Notes: generated by a model not told the origin, from the sequence alone. A DNA stretch of 51,889 bases from Clostridia bacterium (GCA_014804975.1 JAAUYT010000015.1:1-51889), one strand, 5' to 3'; shown: positions 18,057-27,763, counted from the stretch's first letter. Numbers and translations: made by a program.

Positions 18057-18440
18057 TTAGGAGAGTTTTTTCCCTTTTTTCATGCGTAAAGCAGAGGCAA
18101 ACTGGAAAAAAGACAGCCCGATCAAAAAAAGTCCGAACCCCTTGGAAAGCGCCGAATCGGGCAGGTACGCCGCCGCCACCGAAGACAGCGCCGAAAAAAG
18201 AAGCGCGGGCACCGTCAAAAAGGCAAGCCCCTTTTTTTTTAACAGCCCGCTCTTTGCGTGAACGCCGAGCGCCACCGCCGACATGGGCAAAAAGCACAAG
18301 AGGTTCACCCCCTGCGCCGCAGTCTGTTTGACTCCGCATACGGCGGTCAGAAGCGGAATTAAAAGAGTGCCGCCGCCCATGCCCATTCCGCCCAAAATTC
18401 CGCCCGCGATCCCGCACAGCAAAAAAATAAGAAAGCTCAT
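18057..18440 (-). CDS. TauE/SafE (TSUP) family membrane protein, half-length
   Basis: GGILGGMGMGGGTLLIPLLTAVCGVKQTAAQGVNLLCFLP. Confidence 0.8.
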   Translation of the reverse strand: MSFLIFLLCGIAGGILGGMGMGGGTLLIPLLTAVCGVKQTAAQGVNLLCFLPMSAVALGVHAKSGLLKKKGLAFLTVPALLFSALSSVAAAYLPDSALSKGFGLFLIGLSFFQFASALRMKKGKKLS

Positions 18441-18793
18441 AGAAGCATTCTCACCCCCGCGACGAGCATAAAGATTGAAAAGACGATCGCCGTAATTTTA
18501 GGGTTGATTTTTCCCAAGAGCTTTGCGCCCAAGAAGCCCCCGAGGAGCACGCCTATCGATACGGGAAGAAATACGATAAGGGGCACGAGCCCGAAAATCA
18601 GATAGACCACGGCGCTGACGAAGGTTGCGGGAAGCACCACGGCGATCGCAGTCGCGTGCGCGGAAGCGGTGGGATATTTTGCAACCTTTTCGAGATAGGG
18701 AACGGCGATCATGCCGCCGCCACCGCCGAAGAGTCCGTTCGCCGTTCCCGTTAAAAGTCCGCCGCCCACGGCGTACCAATTTTTTCGATTCAT
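18437..18793 (-). CDS. TauE/SafE (TSUP) family membrane protein, half-length
   Basis: GLLTGTANGLFGGGGGMIAVPYLEKVAKYPTASAHATAIAVVLP; overlaps the next gene by 4 nt. Confidence 0.8.
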   Translation of the reverse strand: MNRKNWYAVGGGLLTGTANGLFGGGGGMIAVPYLEKVAKYPTASAHATAIAVVLPATFVSAVVYLIFGLVPLIVFLPVSIGVLLGGFLGAKLLGKINPKITAIVFSIFMLVAGVRMLL

Positions 18794-18987
18794 ACCTTCT
18801 CCTTATTTCCAAAACTTCATAAAATCGCACCCGATTGCATTCAGTTTGTGAAATTTCATAAAAAATTTTCTCAAAACAATTTATTTACGCACGGAAATGC
18901 TTGTCTTTCCGCGCGTTTTATATTAAAATAGGAATATCGTGAAAAATTTCGCGCTATATAATGTTACGCGCGCATAAGGAAGTTTTT

Positions 18988-21900
18988 ATGGCTAAAATGA
19001 ATGGATCGGGAAAATGGAAAAAACGTTGGGCGCTGGGGCTGTCCCTTTCTATGGCGGCGGTGCTCTCTCTCGGCGTTTTTGCCGCCTGCAATAACCCTGA
19101 CGACGGGAAGGATGACGAGGAAGAAGAATCCGCGGCAATGCCTACGGATACCCAACTTCTTAAAAACGGAGACTTCGAATTCTATTCCGAAATGACGAAG
19201 GAAGAGGACGAATTGAGAGCTATTCTCAATACGCCCACGAGCTGGTCGTTCTCCTCCGGTTCCCCCTCTTCCGATACGAAGTCGGGACTCGTAGATCTCA
19301 AATATTGGGATTCCATTACGAAATCGGAATACGAATATAAATCGGTTAGGGACGCATATACGAGCTGGGACAAGGGCAGCATTTACGACAGGCTGAACTT
19401 CTTCTATAAATGCGACAACCCCTCGAACAACTCTGACTACGACAAGTTCGAGGACGAATACGACGCGCTTTCTTCAAGCTCGGCGGAGAAAAAGTTCTTC
19501 AATGAACAGGAATTCTCCTCCGTCGATTTCGAGGACGTTCAATATCTTCGGGACGAGCTCGGCGAAGCCGTCGCTCTTCACGGCGGTGAAGCGCAGGAGG
19601 ACAACAGCGGAATTTTGATGATCCACAACCGCAGAACCTCGGACGGCGCGGTTGGTACGGCGCAGAGCTATTCCTCCTCCACGACGATCACTTTGGCAGC
19701 GGGCACTTCCGCGAAAATTTCCGTATGGGTCAAAACGGCGCAGCTCCGCCACTACTATGCCGACCTCAACAAGGAAGGAGAGCCCGACGGACTTGAAGTC
19801 ACTTCCGAAGCGGGCGCGTATATCGGCGTTACGCAGACGGTGGGTGGAACGACCCTCGACCAAATGCAGATCAAAAATATCAACACCGAAGTAACGAACA
19901 AAGCAGGCGCAAACAACGGTTGGGAGCCGTACACGGTATACGTTCGCGCAAACACCTTTGCGACGACGACCGTCAAGCTCGTTTTGGGTCTTGGACAGGG
20001 TAACTCGGACGACAGATACGAGGCGGTCAACGGCTACGCACTCTTCGACGACGTGGAATGCGTAATTCTCGACAATAGTCAATTCCCTACGTCGGGCACC
20101 CAAGCCTGCAATATTAAGTCCGAAAAGGAAGACAAACTCTTCGACGCGACGGAGCTCAACGGCACGGCAGGTTATAATAAGACCTTTTCGATCGACCTCT
20201 ATGCGGGTGATTCAGCCGCCTATCCCATCGGTTCAAGCTTAAAGGAAGTCGGGCTTACCGCAGAGAAATCGGGTAACACCACTTACACTTCCGCAAAGAT
20301 CGACCCTTCCCTTGACGACAACCGTAGCAGCGATAAGGTTAGCGACGGCGACAAGAACAGCATCGTCGGTATTAGAAATGCCGGCACGATCGGATCTTCG
20401 TCGAACGGCTATTTAAAGAGCATTGCGGACAAAGATTTCGAAAACTTCCCCTTTGCGCAGAAGGACTTTCTGCTTATCCTCTCGACGAACGGCGCGGCTT
20501 ACACCGCAAAGAGCACGACGTTCACCGTTGAAAAGGATAAGCCCATTCTTATCTCCTTCTTCGTAAAGACGAGCGAAGTGATTACGGGGCGCACGGGTGC
20601 TTCGATCACCCTCGTCGACGGAGAGACGAAGACGACGATTTCCGCATTCGACTCCACGAAGATCGCAACGGTGGATATCACGAATCCGAAAAACGAGGAT
20701 CTGAACCAAAAGGATATTTACGACGGTTGGGTGCAGTGCTTCTTCTTCGTATCGAACGATACGGACGACGAAACGAAATCGTTCTCCCTCGAATTCTCGT
20801 TGGGTCCGACTTCGATCGCGGGTTCCGATAAGTACGACTACGGTCAGGGCTATGCGGCGTTTGCAAACTTCGAAACGAGAACGCTCACCAAGACCGAGCT
20901 CTCCTATGCCTCCACGGGCGACAGAGCGAAAAAAGTTTCGCTTACGGGTATCACGGAGGATACGACGGTATTCGATAGCGTGACCGCGACCTCGGATATC
21001 AAAAACGGACTTGGCACTCCCGCCAGCTTCACGGGCGTACTTGCGGGAAGTAAGTGGATGGAATCCGGTTCGGAAATTCCCAACAAGGCTCCCAACGGAC
21101 TTTTAACGGGACTTCTCAACTATAAGAACGCAGACAATTACGGTAATATTTTCAAAGAGTTCACCACTGCAACGGGTGACGCGGCTTGGACGGAGCTCTT
21201 CGGCGATAATAACAACCGCACCGCGCTTCAACCGCTCGTCATTATGAACAGCGACAAGACAAACGCACAGCCTTCTTACGGATACTTTGCCGCGAACGCG
21301 ACGGTTTCGGCAAGCTCCTATCAGAAGATTTCGCTCCGCGTGAAGCTCTCCGCAGGCGCGAAGGCGACCGTATACTTGACGGACGTTTCCGAATTCAGTA
21401 ATTCGGGTTACAATAATTTCCTCAAACCCGGCGCGCCGAAGGTCACCTATTGGTACGACGAGGAAGGAAATATTCTGTCCGGTGATCCCGATGACGACGA
21501 AAGCGAAATCTTATTCGAGCTGCAAACGAACGGACTTTACCGCAACGCAAAAGATTCGAACGATAAAAACTACTACGCCAACCTTCAAAACTATAAAGAA
21601 AAGGACGGCAACCTCGTGCTCGGCAACGGCTCGACGATCGCGTTCTACGGACACGACGACAAATACTTTGCGTACCGCACCGAAGACAAGAACGGTACTC
21701 CCCAATACGATCAGGAAGTAAAAGACCTCTACACCGTCTGCAAGGACCATGCGCGTTACGACTATAACGATGAAGTAAATAAACTTCCCGAAGCGAAGAT
21801 CGAAGTCGTCAACCCGAGCACCACGGAAGCAAGCGAGTGGATCACCGTTACCTTCTACGTGCACACGGGGAACGAAGCGAAGAATTACCGTCTTGAAGTT

Positions 21901-22731
21901 TGGGCGGGCGACAGAGACAACAACACCGACGGTATTCCCAAAAACGGATACGTGTTCTTCGACCGCTACTCCTCCGCTTCGATTTCCAACTACGACGCAC
22001 TTTTGAAGGAAGCTGTTGCTGACCTTGAAGACGACGGTGACAAACTCAACGACGAAGACAAACTTATAGATTCGATTGCCAAGTATTACACGTTCACCTT
22101 CTACGATTCCGTGAACTACTTGCGTTACGACGTAAACGAGGATAAAGACGAAATCGGCAACCTGTACGCTTCCTACGACCAGAGCGCGTATTCGGAAGAG
22201 CTTATCTATCTTGTATACGACGATATGAACGGGGAAAGAACGGGAACGCCTTCTACGATCCGCTTTATCAACTATGCGGCAAGCGACGTTACGGTTGAGC
22301 CCGACGAGACCACACCGGACAACGGCAATAACGATGACGATAACGAAAGCAAGCCTATTTCGACGGGCGATATCCTTCTTATCGTATCCTCTGCGCTCCT
22401 CGGTATCGTCCTGATCTTCGTAATCGTCATGCTCCTTGTAAGACACTTTGCGGGCAAGCGCAAAAGAGGAACCAAAGCGACCGCCGTACAGGATAAACGC
22501 TATAAGCCCTCTGCGAAGAAAACTGCTTTGAAGGAAGAAGAGGACGAGGAAAATCCCTTCGTGAAGAACCGCAAGGCAAAGGAAGCGGCGGAACAAGCGG
22601 AAGAAGCGCCCATTGAGGACGAACCCGCAGAAGAGCCTGCACCCGCCGAAGAACCCGAGGAAGAGAGCGAAGCTCCCGCTGAGGAAGCTCCTGCGCAAGA
22701 ACCCTCCGAGCCGAACGGCGACGAAGAATAA
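18988..22731 (+). CDS. very large lipoprotein with tandem carbohydrate-binding-like modules, C-terminal TM and acidic tail
   Basis: Lipobox LGVFAAC; LLKNGDFEFYS; three repeated blocks of the form W..v.F.v......k...LelslG....GyalFdd; C-terminal TM (GDILLIVSSALLGIVLIFVIVMLLVRHFAGKRKR) and E/P/A-rich tail. Confidence 0.8.
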   Translation: MAKMNGSGKWKKRWALGLSLSMAAVLSLGVFAACNNPDDGKDDEEEESAAMPTDTQLLKNGDFEFYSEMTKEEDELRAILNTPTSWSFSSGSPSSDTKSGLVDLKYWDSITKSEYEYKSVRDAYTSWDKGSIYDRLNFFYKCDNPSNNSDYDKFEDEYDALSSSSAEKKFFNEQEFSSVDFEDVQYLRDELGEAVALHGGEAQEDNSGILMIHNRRTSDGAVGTAQSYSSSTTITLAAGTSAKISVWVKTAQLRHYYADLNKEGEPDGLEVTSEAGAYIGVTQTVGGTTLDQMQIKNINTEVTNKAGANNGWEPYTVYVRANTFATTTVKLVLGLGQGNSDDRYEAVNGYALFDDVECVILDNSQFPTSGTQACNIKSEKEDKLFDATELNGTAGYNKTFSIDLYAGDSAAYPIGSSLKEVGLTAEKSGNTTYTSAKIDPSLDDNRSSDKVSDGDKNSIVGIRNAGTIGSSSNGYLKSIADKDFENFPFAQKDFLLILSTNGAAYTAKSTTFTVEKDKPILISFFVKTSEVITGRTGASITLVDGETKTTISAFDSTKIATVDITNPKNEDLNQKDIYDGWVQCFFFVSNDTDDETKSFSLEFSLGPTSIAGSDKYDYGQGYAAFANFETRTLTKTELSYASTGDRAKKVSLTGITEDTTVFDSVTATSDIKNGLGTPASFTGVLAGSKWMESGSEIPNKAPNGLLTGLLNYKNADNYGNIFKEFTTATGDAAWTELFGDNNNRTALQPLVIMNSDKTNAQPSYGYFAANATVSASSYQKISLRVKLSAGAKATVYLTDVSEFSNSGYNNFLKPGAPKVTYWYDEEGNILSGDPDDDESEILFELQTNGLYRNAKDSNDKNYYANLQNYKEKDGNLVLGNGSTIAFYGHDDKYFAYRTEDKNGTPQYDQEVKDLYTVCKDHARYDYNDEVNKLPEAKIEVVNPSTTEASEWITVTFYVHTGNEAKNYRLEVWAGDRDNNTDGIPKNGYVFFDRYSSASISNYDALLKEAVADLEDDGDKLNDEDKLIDSIAKYYTFTFYDSVNYLRYDVNEDKDEIGNLYASYDQSAYSEELIYLVYDDMNGERTGTPSTIRFINYAASDVTVEPDETTPDNGNNDDDNESKPISTGDILLIVSSALLGIVLIFVIVMLLVRHFAGKRKRGTKATAVQDKRYKPSAKKTALKEEEDEENPFVKNRKAKEAAEQAEEAPIEDEPAEEPAPAEEPEEESEAPAEEAPAQEPSEPNGDEE

Positions 22732-22736
22732 AAGTT

Positions 22737-22764
22737 AAAACCCCGCGCAAGCCGCGGGGTTTTT
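22737..22764. terminator. Rho-independent terminator
   Basis: AAAACCCCGCG CAAG CCGCGGGGTTTTT. Confidence 0.8.
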
Positions 22765-22770
22765 GTTATG

Positions 22771-22801
22771 AAAAAAGAGCCGCAAAAATTGCGGCTCTTT
22801 T
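22771..22801. terminator. Rho-independent terminator (possibly bidirectional)
   Basis: AAAAAAGAGCCGCAA AAA TTGCGGCTCTTTT. Confidence 0.8.
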
Positions 22802-22814
22802 CGATTTGAATTTT

Positions 22815-23555
22815 TTACTGCCAATCGCAGACGTTGACCCACTTTGCAAGGAATTCCATTTCCTCGGGCTTGTTCTTGACCGACTGCGAAGCTGCAACGA
22901 TCGGCATGATCCTCTGCACGTATTGCAGAGCGGTATCCGTCTTTTCGCAGAAGAGCTTCAAATACTTTTCCGCGATCTCGTCCTTCTTCTGCAATTTGAA
23001 GAGAAGATACGTTCTTGCGGCGTCCGCCGAACCGTTACCCTGCGTCGCGTGCGACCAGTCGATAATGTAGGGCGTGCCGTCCTTCGTAATAATGATGTTG
23101 CTGGGCTGGAAGTCACCGTGGCAGAGCTTCTTGTGGCGGGGAAGTCCGTCCAAGCGCACGTGCAAATCGTAGCGCACCGTTGCGGGGAAGGAGCTTGCCG
23201 AAATCTTCGCGTGCATTTTGTCGCGCAGATGTCCCAAAAGCGGTACGCGCTCCTGGCTCATTTTGATTTGCAGATCCACGAAGAAGTTGAGGTATTCGTC
23301 CTCTTTCTTGGGGTTCTTCTTCATGAGCTCTTCGAGCGTTTCGCCCTCGATATATTCCCATACGAGCGACCACTTTCCGTCGATCACGGAAACGCCGAGC
23401 ACTTTGGGAATGTTGAGCGAGGTTTCCTCTACGCGCGCCTGGTTGAGCGCCTCGTTGAGAATGCCGGCCTTGGAATAGGACTCGTCGAACGACTTAATGA
23501 GCTTGTCACCGTCGCGATAGAGCTTTTTTCCGATACTTGTGTGAATGAGTTGCAT
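22815..23555 (-). CDS. APH/choline-kinase family phosphotransferase
   Basis: LCHGDFQPSNIII catalytic loop and YIIDWSHA. Confidence 0.85.
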   Translation of the reverse strand: MQLIHTSIGKKLYRDGDKLIKSFDESYSKAGILNEALNQARVEETSLNIPKVLGVSVIDGKWSLVWEYIEGETLEELMKKNPKKEDEYLNFFVDLQIKMSQERVPLLGHLRDKMHAKISASSFPATVRYDLHVRLDGLPRHKKLCHGDFQPSNIIITKDGTPYIIDWSHATQGNGSADAARTYLLFKLQKKDEIAEKYLKLFCEKTDTALQYVQRIMPIVAASQSVKNKPEEMEFLAKWVNVCDWQ

Positions 23556-23680
23556 AATGTTTTCCTCCTATACCGCGGGTAACTATCCCGCAAAGAATAT
23601 TCGCACACATTATAACTTAAAATAAAGAATCTGTAAATACCTTTTTGAAAAAATTTTTGCACCTTTTTTGACGATTTTAT

Positions 23681-23712
23681 AAAAAAGCGCTCCCGTTCGG
23701 GAGCGCTTTTTT
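23681..23712. terminator. Rho-independent terminator
   Basis: AAAAAAGCGCTCCCG TT CGGGAGCGCTTTTTT. Confidence 0.85.
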
Positions 23713-24610
23713 ATTCTTCGTCTTCTAAAATGCGTTTCAAGCAATCGAGTTTGTTACGTAAACTTTCGAGGCGGGCGCCGTCTTCGGTCGAGGAGAGCTG
23801 TTCGTTCCTGCGGCAGAGCTTATTCGCGCCCATGAATTTCAAGAAGAATACGAGTGCAATGACGAACGCTATTAAGGTAAGCCCGCCGAACACGCCCGTG
23901 AGTATTACGGGCACAGACGAGAGCGTGCGGACGATATACGAAGAGCTGACGATCGTTGCGATCGCGAATAGCGCAAGCACCGCCAAAAACGCCAATAGCC
24001 GTACGGCGTAGTACTTTCTGTTGTCCGCAAACGCCTGCCGCCGCTCTTCCTGCTTTGCAAGCACTTCGGGAGCAAGCTCCTTTTCCTCTTTTTCGATCTC
24101 TTCGCGCTCCTTTAAGAGCGTTTTTTCCACCTTTTCGCGTACGAATTTTTTCGACTCGTCGTCGCAATAGGAAAACTCTACGGCGTATTCCTCGTTATAA
24201 AAGGGCTCAGTCGTCGTGAAGTTTTTCGTGCGCGCCGTCCAAAGTCCTTTCGCTACGCGCTCCTCCTCGAAGCCGTAGCTTGCCGCCTGTGCAAAGAATG
24301 CCTCCGCCTTGTCGAACGCACCGCCCGCAAGCTCTTCCTCTGCCAGAGAGGCGAGATTTGCGCACTCGGCTCTTGCTTCCTCTTCTGCCCTTTGGCGGCG
24401 CGCCTTCTCCCGCGCAAGCTCGGAGGGCGTAAGCCCGACCAAGTCCTCGTCGTACTCTTCCTCGTCCTCGGGAAGGGTAACGAGCACCTCTTCTTCGGCG
24501 GGCGGCTCTTCTCCCTCGGGAAGAGTCGCGTCCTCGGCGTCGACCTCGTCCGCCTTCTTTTTCAGGCGGATCAGTCGTTCGTCGTCTTTGTCAATGAGTC
24601 TTTCTTCCAT
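23711..24610 (-). CDS. hypothetical membrane protein (acidic N-terminus, two TM helices)
   Basis: TMs YYAVRLLAFLAVLALFAIATIVSSS and VPVILTGVFGGLTLIAFVIALVFFLKF; follows ispE closely. Confidence 0.6.
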   Translation of the reverse strand: MEERLIDKDDERLIRLKKKADEVDAEDATLPEGEEPPAEEEVLVTLPEDEEEYDEDLVGLTPSELAREKARRQRAEEEARAECANLASLAEEELAGGAFDKAEAFFAQAASYGFEEERVAKGLWTARTKNFTTTEPFYNEEYAVEFSYCDDESKKFVREKVEKTLLKEREEIEKEEKELAPEVLAKQEERRQAFADNRKYYAVRLLAFLAVLALFAIATIVSSSYIVRTLSSVPVILTGVFGGLTLIAFVIALVFFLKFMGANKLCRRNEQLSSTEDGARLESLRNKLDCLKRILEDEE

Positions 24611-24611
24611 A

Positions 24612-25529
24612 TCAATCTCCTTCAATCGAATAGGGATTCGAATACTTTCTTTTTTTCTCGGCGGGATAAACCGCGTCCACCGGATAGCAACGGAATTTTC
24701 CCCTGTACCTGCTCTTTGCCCACTCGCACAGCTCGCGCGTTTCGAAGAGAGCGAACGCCGCGCTCCCTGAACCCGTCATGCCCGCGCCGAGCGGAGAAAA
24801 GCTTTTTAGTAAGGTGACCGCCTCGCCTACGTCGTCGTTCAATCGCTTTGCGCTCTCGAACAAATCGTTCCCGAAGAGCCGCGCCGCCTCCCCTAAGCCC
24901 ATGCTGCGGTAGGCTTCCAAACAGCGCTGAGTGCGCCCCGCCTTGTTCGTTTGAGGCAATTCGTCGTAAGTTTTATAGCACTCCGCCGTGGAGACGTCGC
25001 TCTTGGGACAGAACAGTAAAAAGTGCATATCGGGCGAATCGGATAAAAACTCTACTTCGTCGCCCCTGCCGCGCATTCGGGCAAGCCCGCCGCGGAGCAT
25101 ATAGCCCGTGTCGCTTCCAAGCCCGTCGGCAAGCCCCTTGACTTTTGCAAAGTCCGTGATTTTATAAAGCTTTGCAAGTGCGTTCAAAACCCCCGCCGCG
25201 TCTGCGGAAGAACCGCCCAAGCCCGCGCCCATAGGAATGTTTTTATAGACGGTGATATCCGCGCCCCGCGTCCCGAATTTTTCCACGAACCGCTCGCCTG
25301 CGCGGACGGCGTGATTCTCTTGCGGGTACAGCTTGTCGCTCCCCATGCCGTGCATGGTCACGCTGATGAGATTGTCTTTCCGTTTTTTAGCGACGATCTT
25401 ATCGTACAAGCCCACCGTCACGACGAGGGAATCGAGCGTATGAAAATTACCCTCTTTCCCCGTAATATCGAGCGTAAGATTGAGCTTTGCATAGGATAAA
25501 ACCTTGACCGTCTCCATATTAGACATTGT
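24612..25529 (-). CDS. ispE: 4-diphosphocytidyl-2-C-methyl-D-erythritol kinase
   Basis: SYAKLNLTLDI, NIPMGAGLGGSSADAAGVLNAL, GAGMTGSGSAAFALF. Confidence 0.95.
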   Translation of the reverse strand, partial: TMSNMETVKVLSYAKLNLTLDITGKEGNFHTLDSLVVTVGLYDKIVAKKRKDNLISVTMHGMGSDKLYPQENHAVRAGERFVEKFGTRGADITVYKNIPMGAGLGGSSADAAGVLNALAKLYKITDFAKVKGLADGLGSDTGYMLRGGLARMRGRGDEVEFLSDSPDMHFLLFCPKSDVSTAECYKTYDELPQTNKAGRTQRCLEAYRSMGLGEAARLFGNDLFESAKRLNDDVGEAVTLLKSFSPLGAGMTGSGSAAFALFETRELCEWAKSRYRGKFRCYPVDAVYPAEKKRKYSNPYSIEGD

Positions 25530-25554
25530 AACACATTTCGATTCCGATTGCAAG

Positions 25555-25585
25555 AAAAAAAGCCCCGTCCGCTTGCGGACGGGGC
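25555..25585. terminator. Rho-independent terminator
   Basis: AAAAAAAGCCCCGTCCGC TT GCGGACGGGGC (poly-T on the minus strand). Confidence 0.75.
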
Positions 25586-25594
25586 GCTCACGCG

Positions 25595-27079
25595 TTAGAG
25601 ATTTAACGCTTTCTTTCTGTAAATGACGACGCGCTGACCCTCTTTTACGGGGAATTCCAAATCGGGGTTGTTTTCTTCGACCTCTTCGGGAGACTTTTTG
25701 AGGGACTTAGAAAGCTCCCAAAGTCCGTCGCCCGCCGCGGGAATAAACACGCTGACCGCGTAGTCGGAGACGGGTACTTCCGCGCCCTCTTCCGCAGCGC
25801 ATACGAATTTTGCGCGAACCGTTCTGTGTTCCTTGAAGCTGATCTTTAAGGTTGCCTCCGCATCGATCTCCCCTTCCTGCCGCTGACGCGCGTTCATGGA
25901 GCAGACGAGAACGGAGACGTCCGCGTTCTCCACGTCCGCCGCGACGGAGAAGGGAAGGCTGATTTCCATGCCTCTGACGCTTCCGTCCGCGCCCTTTACG
26001 ACGAGGGTCGCAAGCGCGACGCCCTCGACACGCATACCGTCTTCGGTGCTGACGAGATTCGCCTCGGCGCGTTGCAGCGTGAGCGCGAGCAGCGTATCCG
26101 AGAAGTCCACCGTGGACGAAAGCGCGGCTTTGCCCGAAACGCGCTCCGTGAAGCCGTGCGTTTGCCCCGCGCCCGAGGTCTCCACTTCGTTATAGGTAAG
26201 GTTTACTTCGTGCGTGCGGGAGAATGCGTCCGTCACGACGGGGAGCGCGGTTTCCTCGTATACGCAACCCTCTGCGCCGAGCATAAGCTCCGCGGTGATC
26301 TTGCACTTCTTTTTGTCCTCGTCCGAGTCCGCTTTGAGCGCGACGTCGAGAACGGAAATGCGCAGCTCTGCGTTTCTGCCGGGGAACGCCTCTTCGCAGG
26401 GGATCTCGAAGCTGAAAGGTACGAGCCGTTCGAAGGAGACGAGAGAATCGTCGCCTTTGAGCGCAAGAATACAGAGGTTGATTTCACCCTCGGCGCGGAC
26501 CGTTCCCGCAGAGAGGGTGATCTCCGTTGCGCCGACCGTCTCGGAATGCAGAAGAATATCGCCGATAAATTCCGTTTCGAATTCGTCCTCCGTCTCGGTG
26601 GTGCCGCCCACGAGCCGTGCCGAAATGACGGGCGCCTCTTCGCGCTTTACGATAAGCTCCCCGCCCGAAAGATAGTCGAAGCTTTTCTCACCGTACAGCG
26701 AGATATCCGCGCCGATGAGCGCAGTCGCGTAGGTGCTTGCGCCCTCCCGACGGGTCGAAAGGTTTTCGAGCGAAAGGATAGCGCGCGCCGTAAGCGCGGG
26801 ATAGCACCCCTCGTTCTCCGCGCGGGCGGAAAATTCGATTCCCTTTTCCGCACGGCAAATGCGTTTTTCGGAATCTTCGTAGACGATCAGAAAGTAAGTC
26901 TTTCCGTAGTAGCGCACTTCACCGTCCGAAACCTCGGTGCCCGTTAAGATGACGCGCGCTTCGGAAGCGATAATTGACTCCACTTCCGCGCCGAACTTGC
27001 ACTCTACCGCCGTTTGGTGCGTGAGCGTTAAAATTTTGCCGTACCCGCGATAGGTAGCCGTTTCCGTATTCAATGCCAT
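25595..27079 (-). CDS. DUF3794 (SPOCS) repeat protein with C-terminal LysM domain
   Basis: Repeated EGE-type domains plus C-terminal LWELSKSLKKSPEEVEENNPDLEFPVKEGQRVVIYRK (LysM). Confidence 0.8.
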   Translation of the reverse strand: MALNTETATYRGYGKILTLTHQTAVECKFGAEVESIIASEARVILTGTEVSDGEVRYYGKTYFLIVYEDSEKRICRAEKGIEFSARAENEGCYPALTARAILSLENLSTRREGASTYATALIGADISLYGEKSFDYLSGGELIVKREEAPVISARLVGGTTETEDEFETEFIGDILLHSETVGATEITLSAGTVRAEGEINLCILALKGDDSLVSFERLVPFSFEIPCEEAFPGRNAELRISVLDVALKADSDEDKKKCKITAELMLGAEGCVYEETALPVVTDAFSRTHEVNLTYNEVETSGAGQTHGFTERVSGKAALSSTVDFSDTLLALTLQRAEANLVSTEDGMRVEGVALATLVVKGADGSVRGMEISLPFSVAADVENADVSVLVCSMNARQRQEGEIDAEATLKISFKEHRTVRAKFVCAAEEGAEVPVSDYAVSVFIPAAGDGLWELSKSLKKSPEEVEENNPDLEFPVKEGQRVVIYRKKALNL

Positions 27080-27200
27080 AGTTTTTTCTCCTCTATTTTG
27101 TTCCTTTCATTCTATGACCGTGAATTGCGGGTTATGCGTTTTTTGTTTTTCTTTCGTGAAACTCTTTTTGACAAAATTTATCGAAAAAGATTTTATATAT

Positions 27201-27228
27201 AAAAAAAGTCCCCGTGAGGGACTTTTTC
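27201..27228. terminator. Rho-independent terminator
   Basis: AAAAAAAGTCCC CGTGA GGGACTTTTT. Confidence 0.8.
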
Positions 27229-27236
27229 GTTTTGAA

Positions 27237-27485
27237 TTATTCTGCTTTTCTTGGCTTTACGCGAACGCTTCCGCAGAGAACTTCCGCATAGGAATAGGAA
27301 GTCTTGCCCAAAAAGCCCTTGTCGTCCGGGCGGACGGTGAACAGGGACGGATACACTCCCGAAAGCTCACCCGAGTATTTGAGGATCTTGTTCCTGCCGA
27401 GGTTTACGACCACGTCCACCTGTTGGTTGAAATAATCGGCTATTTTTTTCTTAACGGTTGCAATGTCGTTCTTCTGCTTTATCAT
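27237..27485 (-). CDS. veg: Veg family protein
   Basis: IATVKKKIADYFNQQVDVVVNLGRNKILKYSGELSGVYPSLFTV...SYSYAEVLCGSVRV. Confidence 0.85.
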   Translation of the reverse strand: MIKQKNDIATVKKKIADYFNQQVDVVVNLGRNKILKYSGELSGVYPSLFTVRPDDKGFLGKTSYSYAEVLCGSVRVKPRKAE

Positions 27486-27520
27486 GGACTAATGATTGAC
27501 AAAGCAAACGGAATTTATAC

Positions 27521-27730
27521 CTATATAGAATCGGTTATGCCGAGAAGATAGTCGGAAGATACGTGAAAATATGCTGCAAGGATTATGATTGCCATTGCAT
27601 TTGGGATTCTCTTTTCTGTTTCCCAAAATCCGATTGCTCCTGCACTTAATCCCGTCTCTTTTGAAAGTTGCATTTGCGTAAGGTTTTTTTCTGTGCGTAA
27701 CTCTTTTAATCTTTCTGCGAATTTTTTCAT
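27521..27730 (-). CDS. small XRE-family repressor (module A)
   Basis: MKKFAERLKELRTEKNLTQMQLSKETGLSAGAIGFWETEKRIPNAMAIIILAAYFHVSSDYLLGI; paralog of 37654-37857. Confidence 0.93.
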   Translation of the reverse strand: MKKFAERLKELRTEKNLTQMQLSKETGLSAGAIGFWETEKRIPNAMAIIILAAYFHVSSDYLLGITDSI

Positions 27731-27739
27731 AAATATATT

Positions 27740-27754
27740 CTACAACAAATGTAG
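27740..27754. promoter_or_regulatory. operator-like inverted repeat CTACAACAAATGTAG over the XRE-A promoter
   Basis: CTACA-N5-TGTAG, overlaps the -10-like TAGAAT (27737-27742). Confidence 0.6.
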
Positions 27755-27763
27755 TTGAAATAC

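Noticed and set aside
21511-22698. 395-aa minus-strand ORF inside the giant lipoprotein gene
   Set aside because: Antisense shadow ORF, low-complexity F/R/V-rich translation, no start context.
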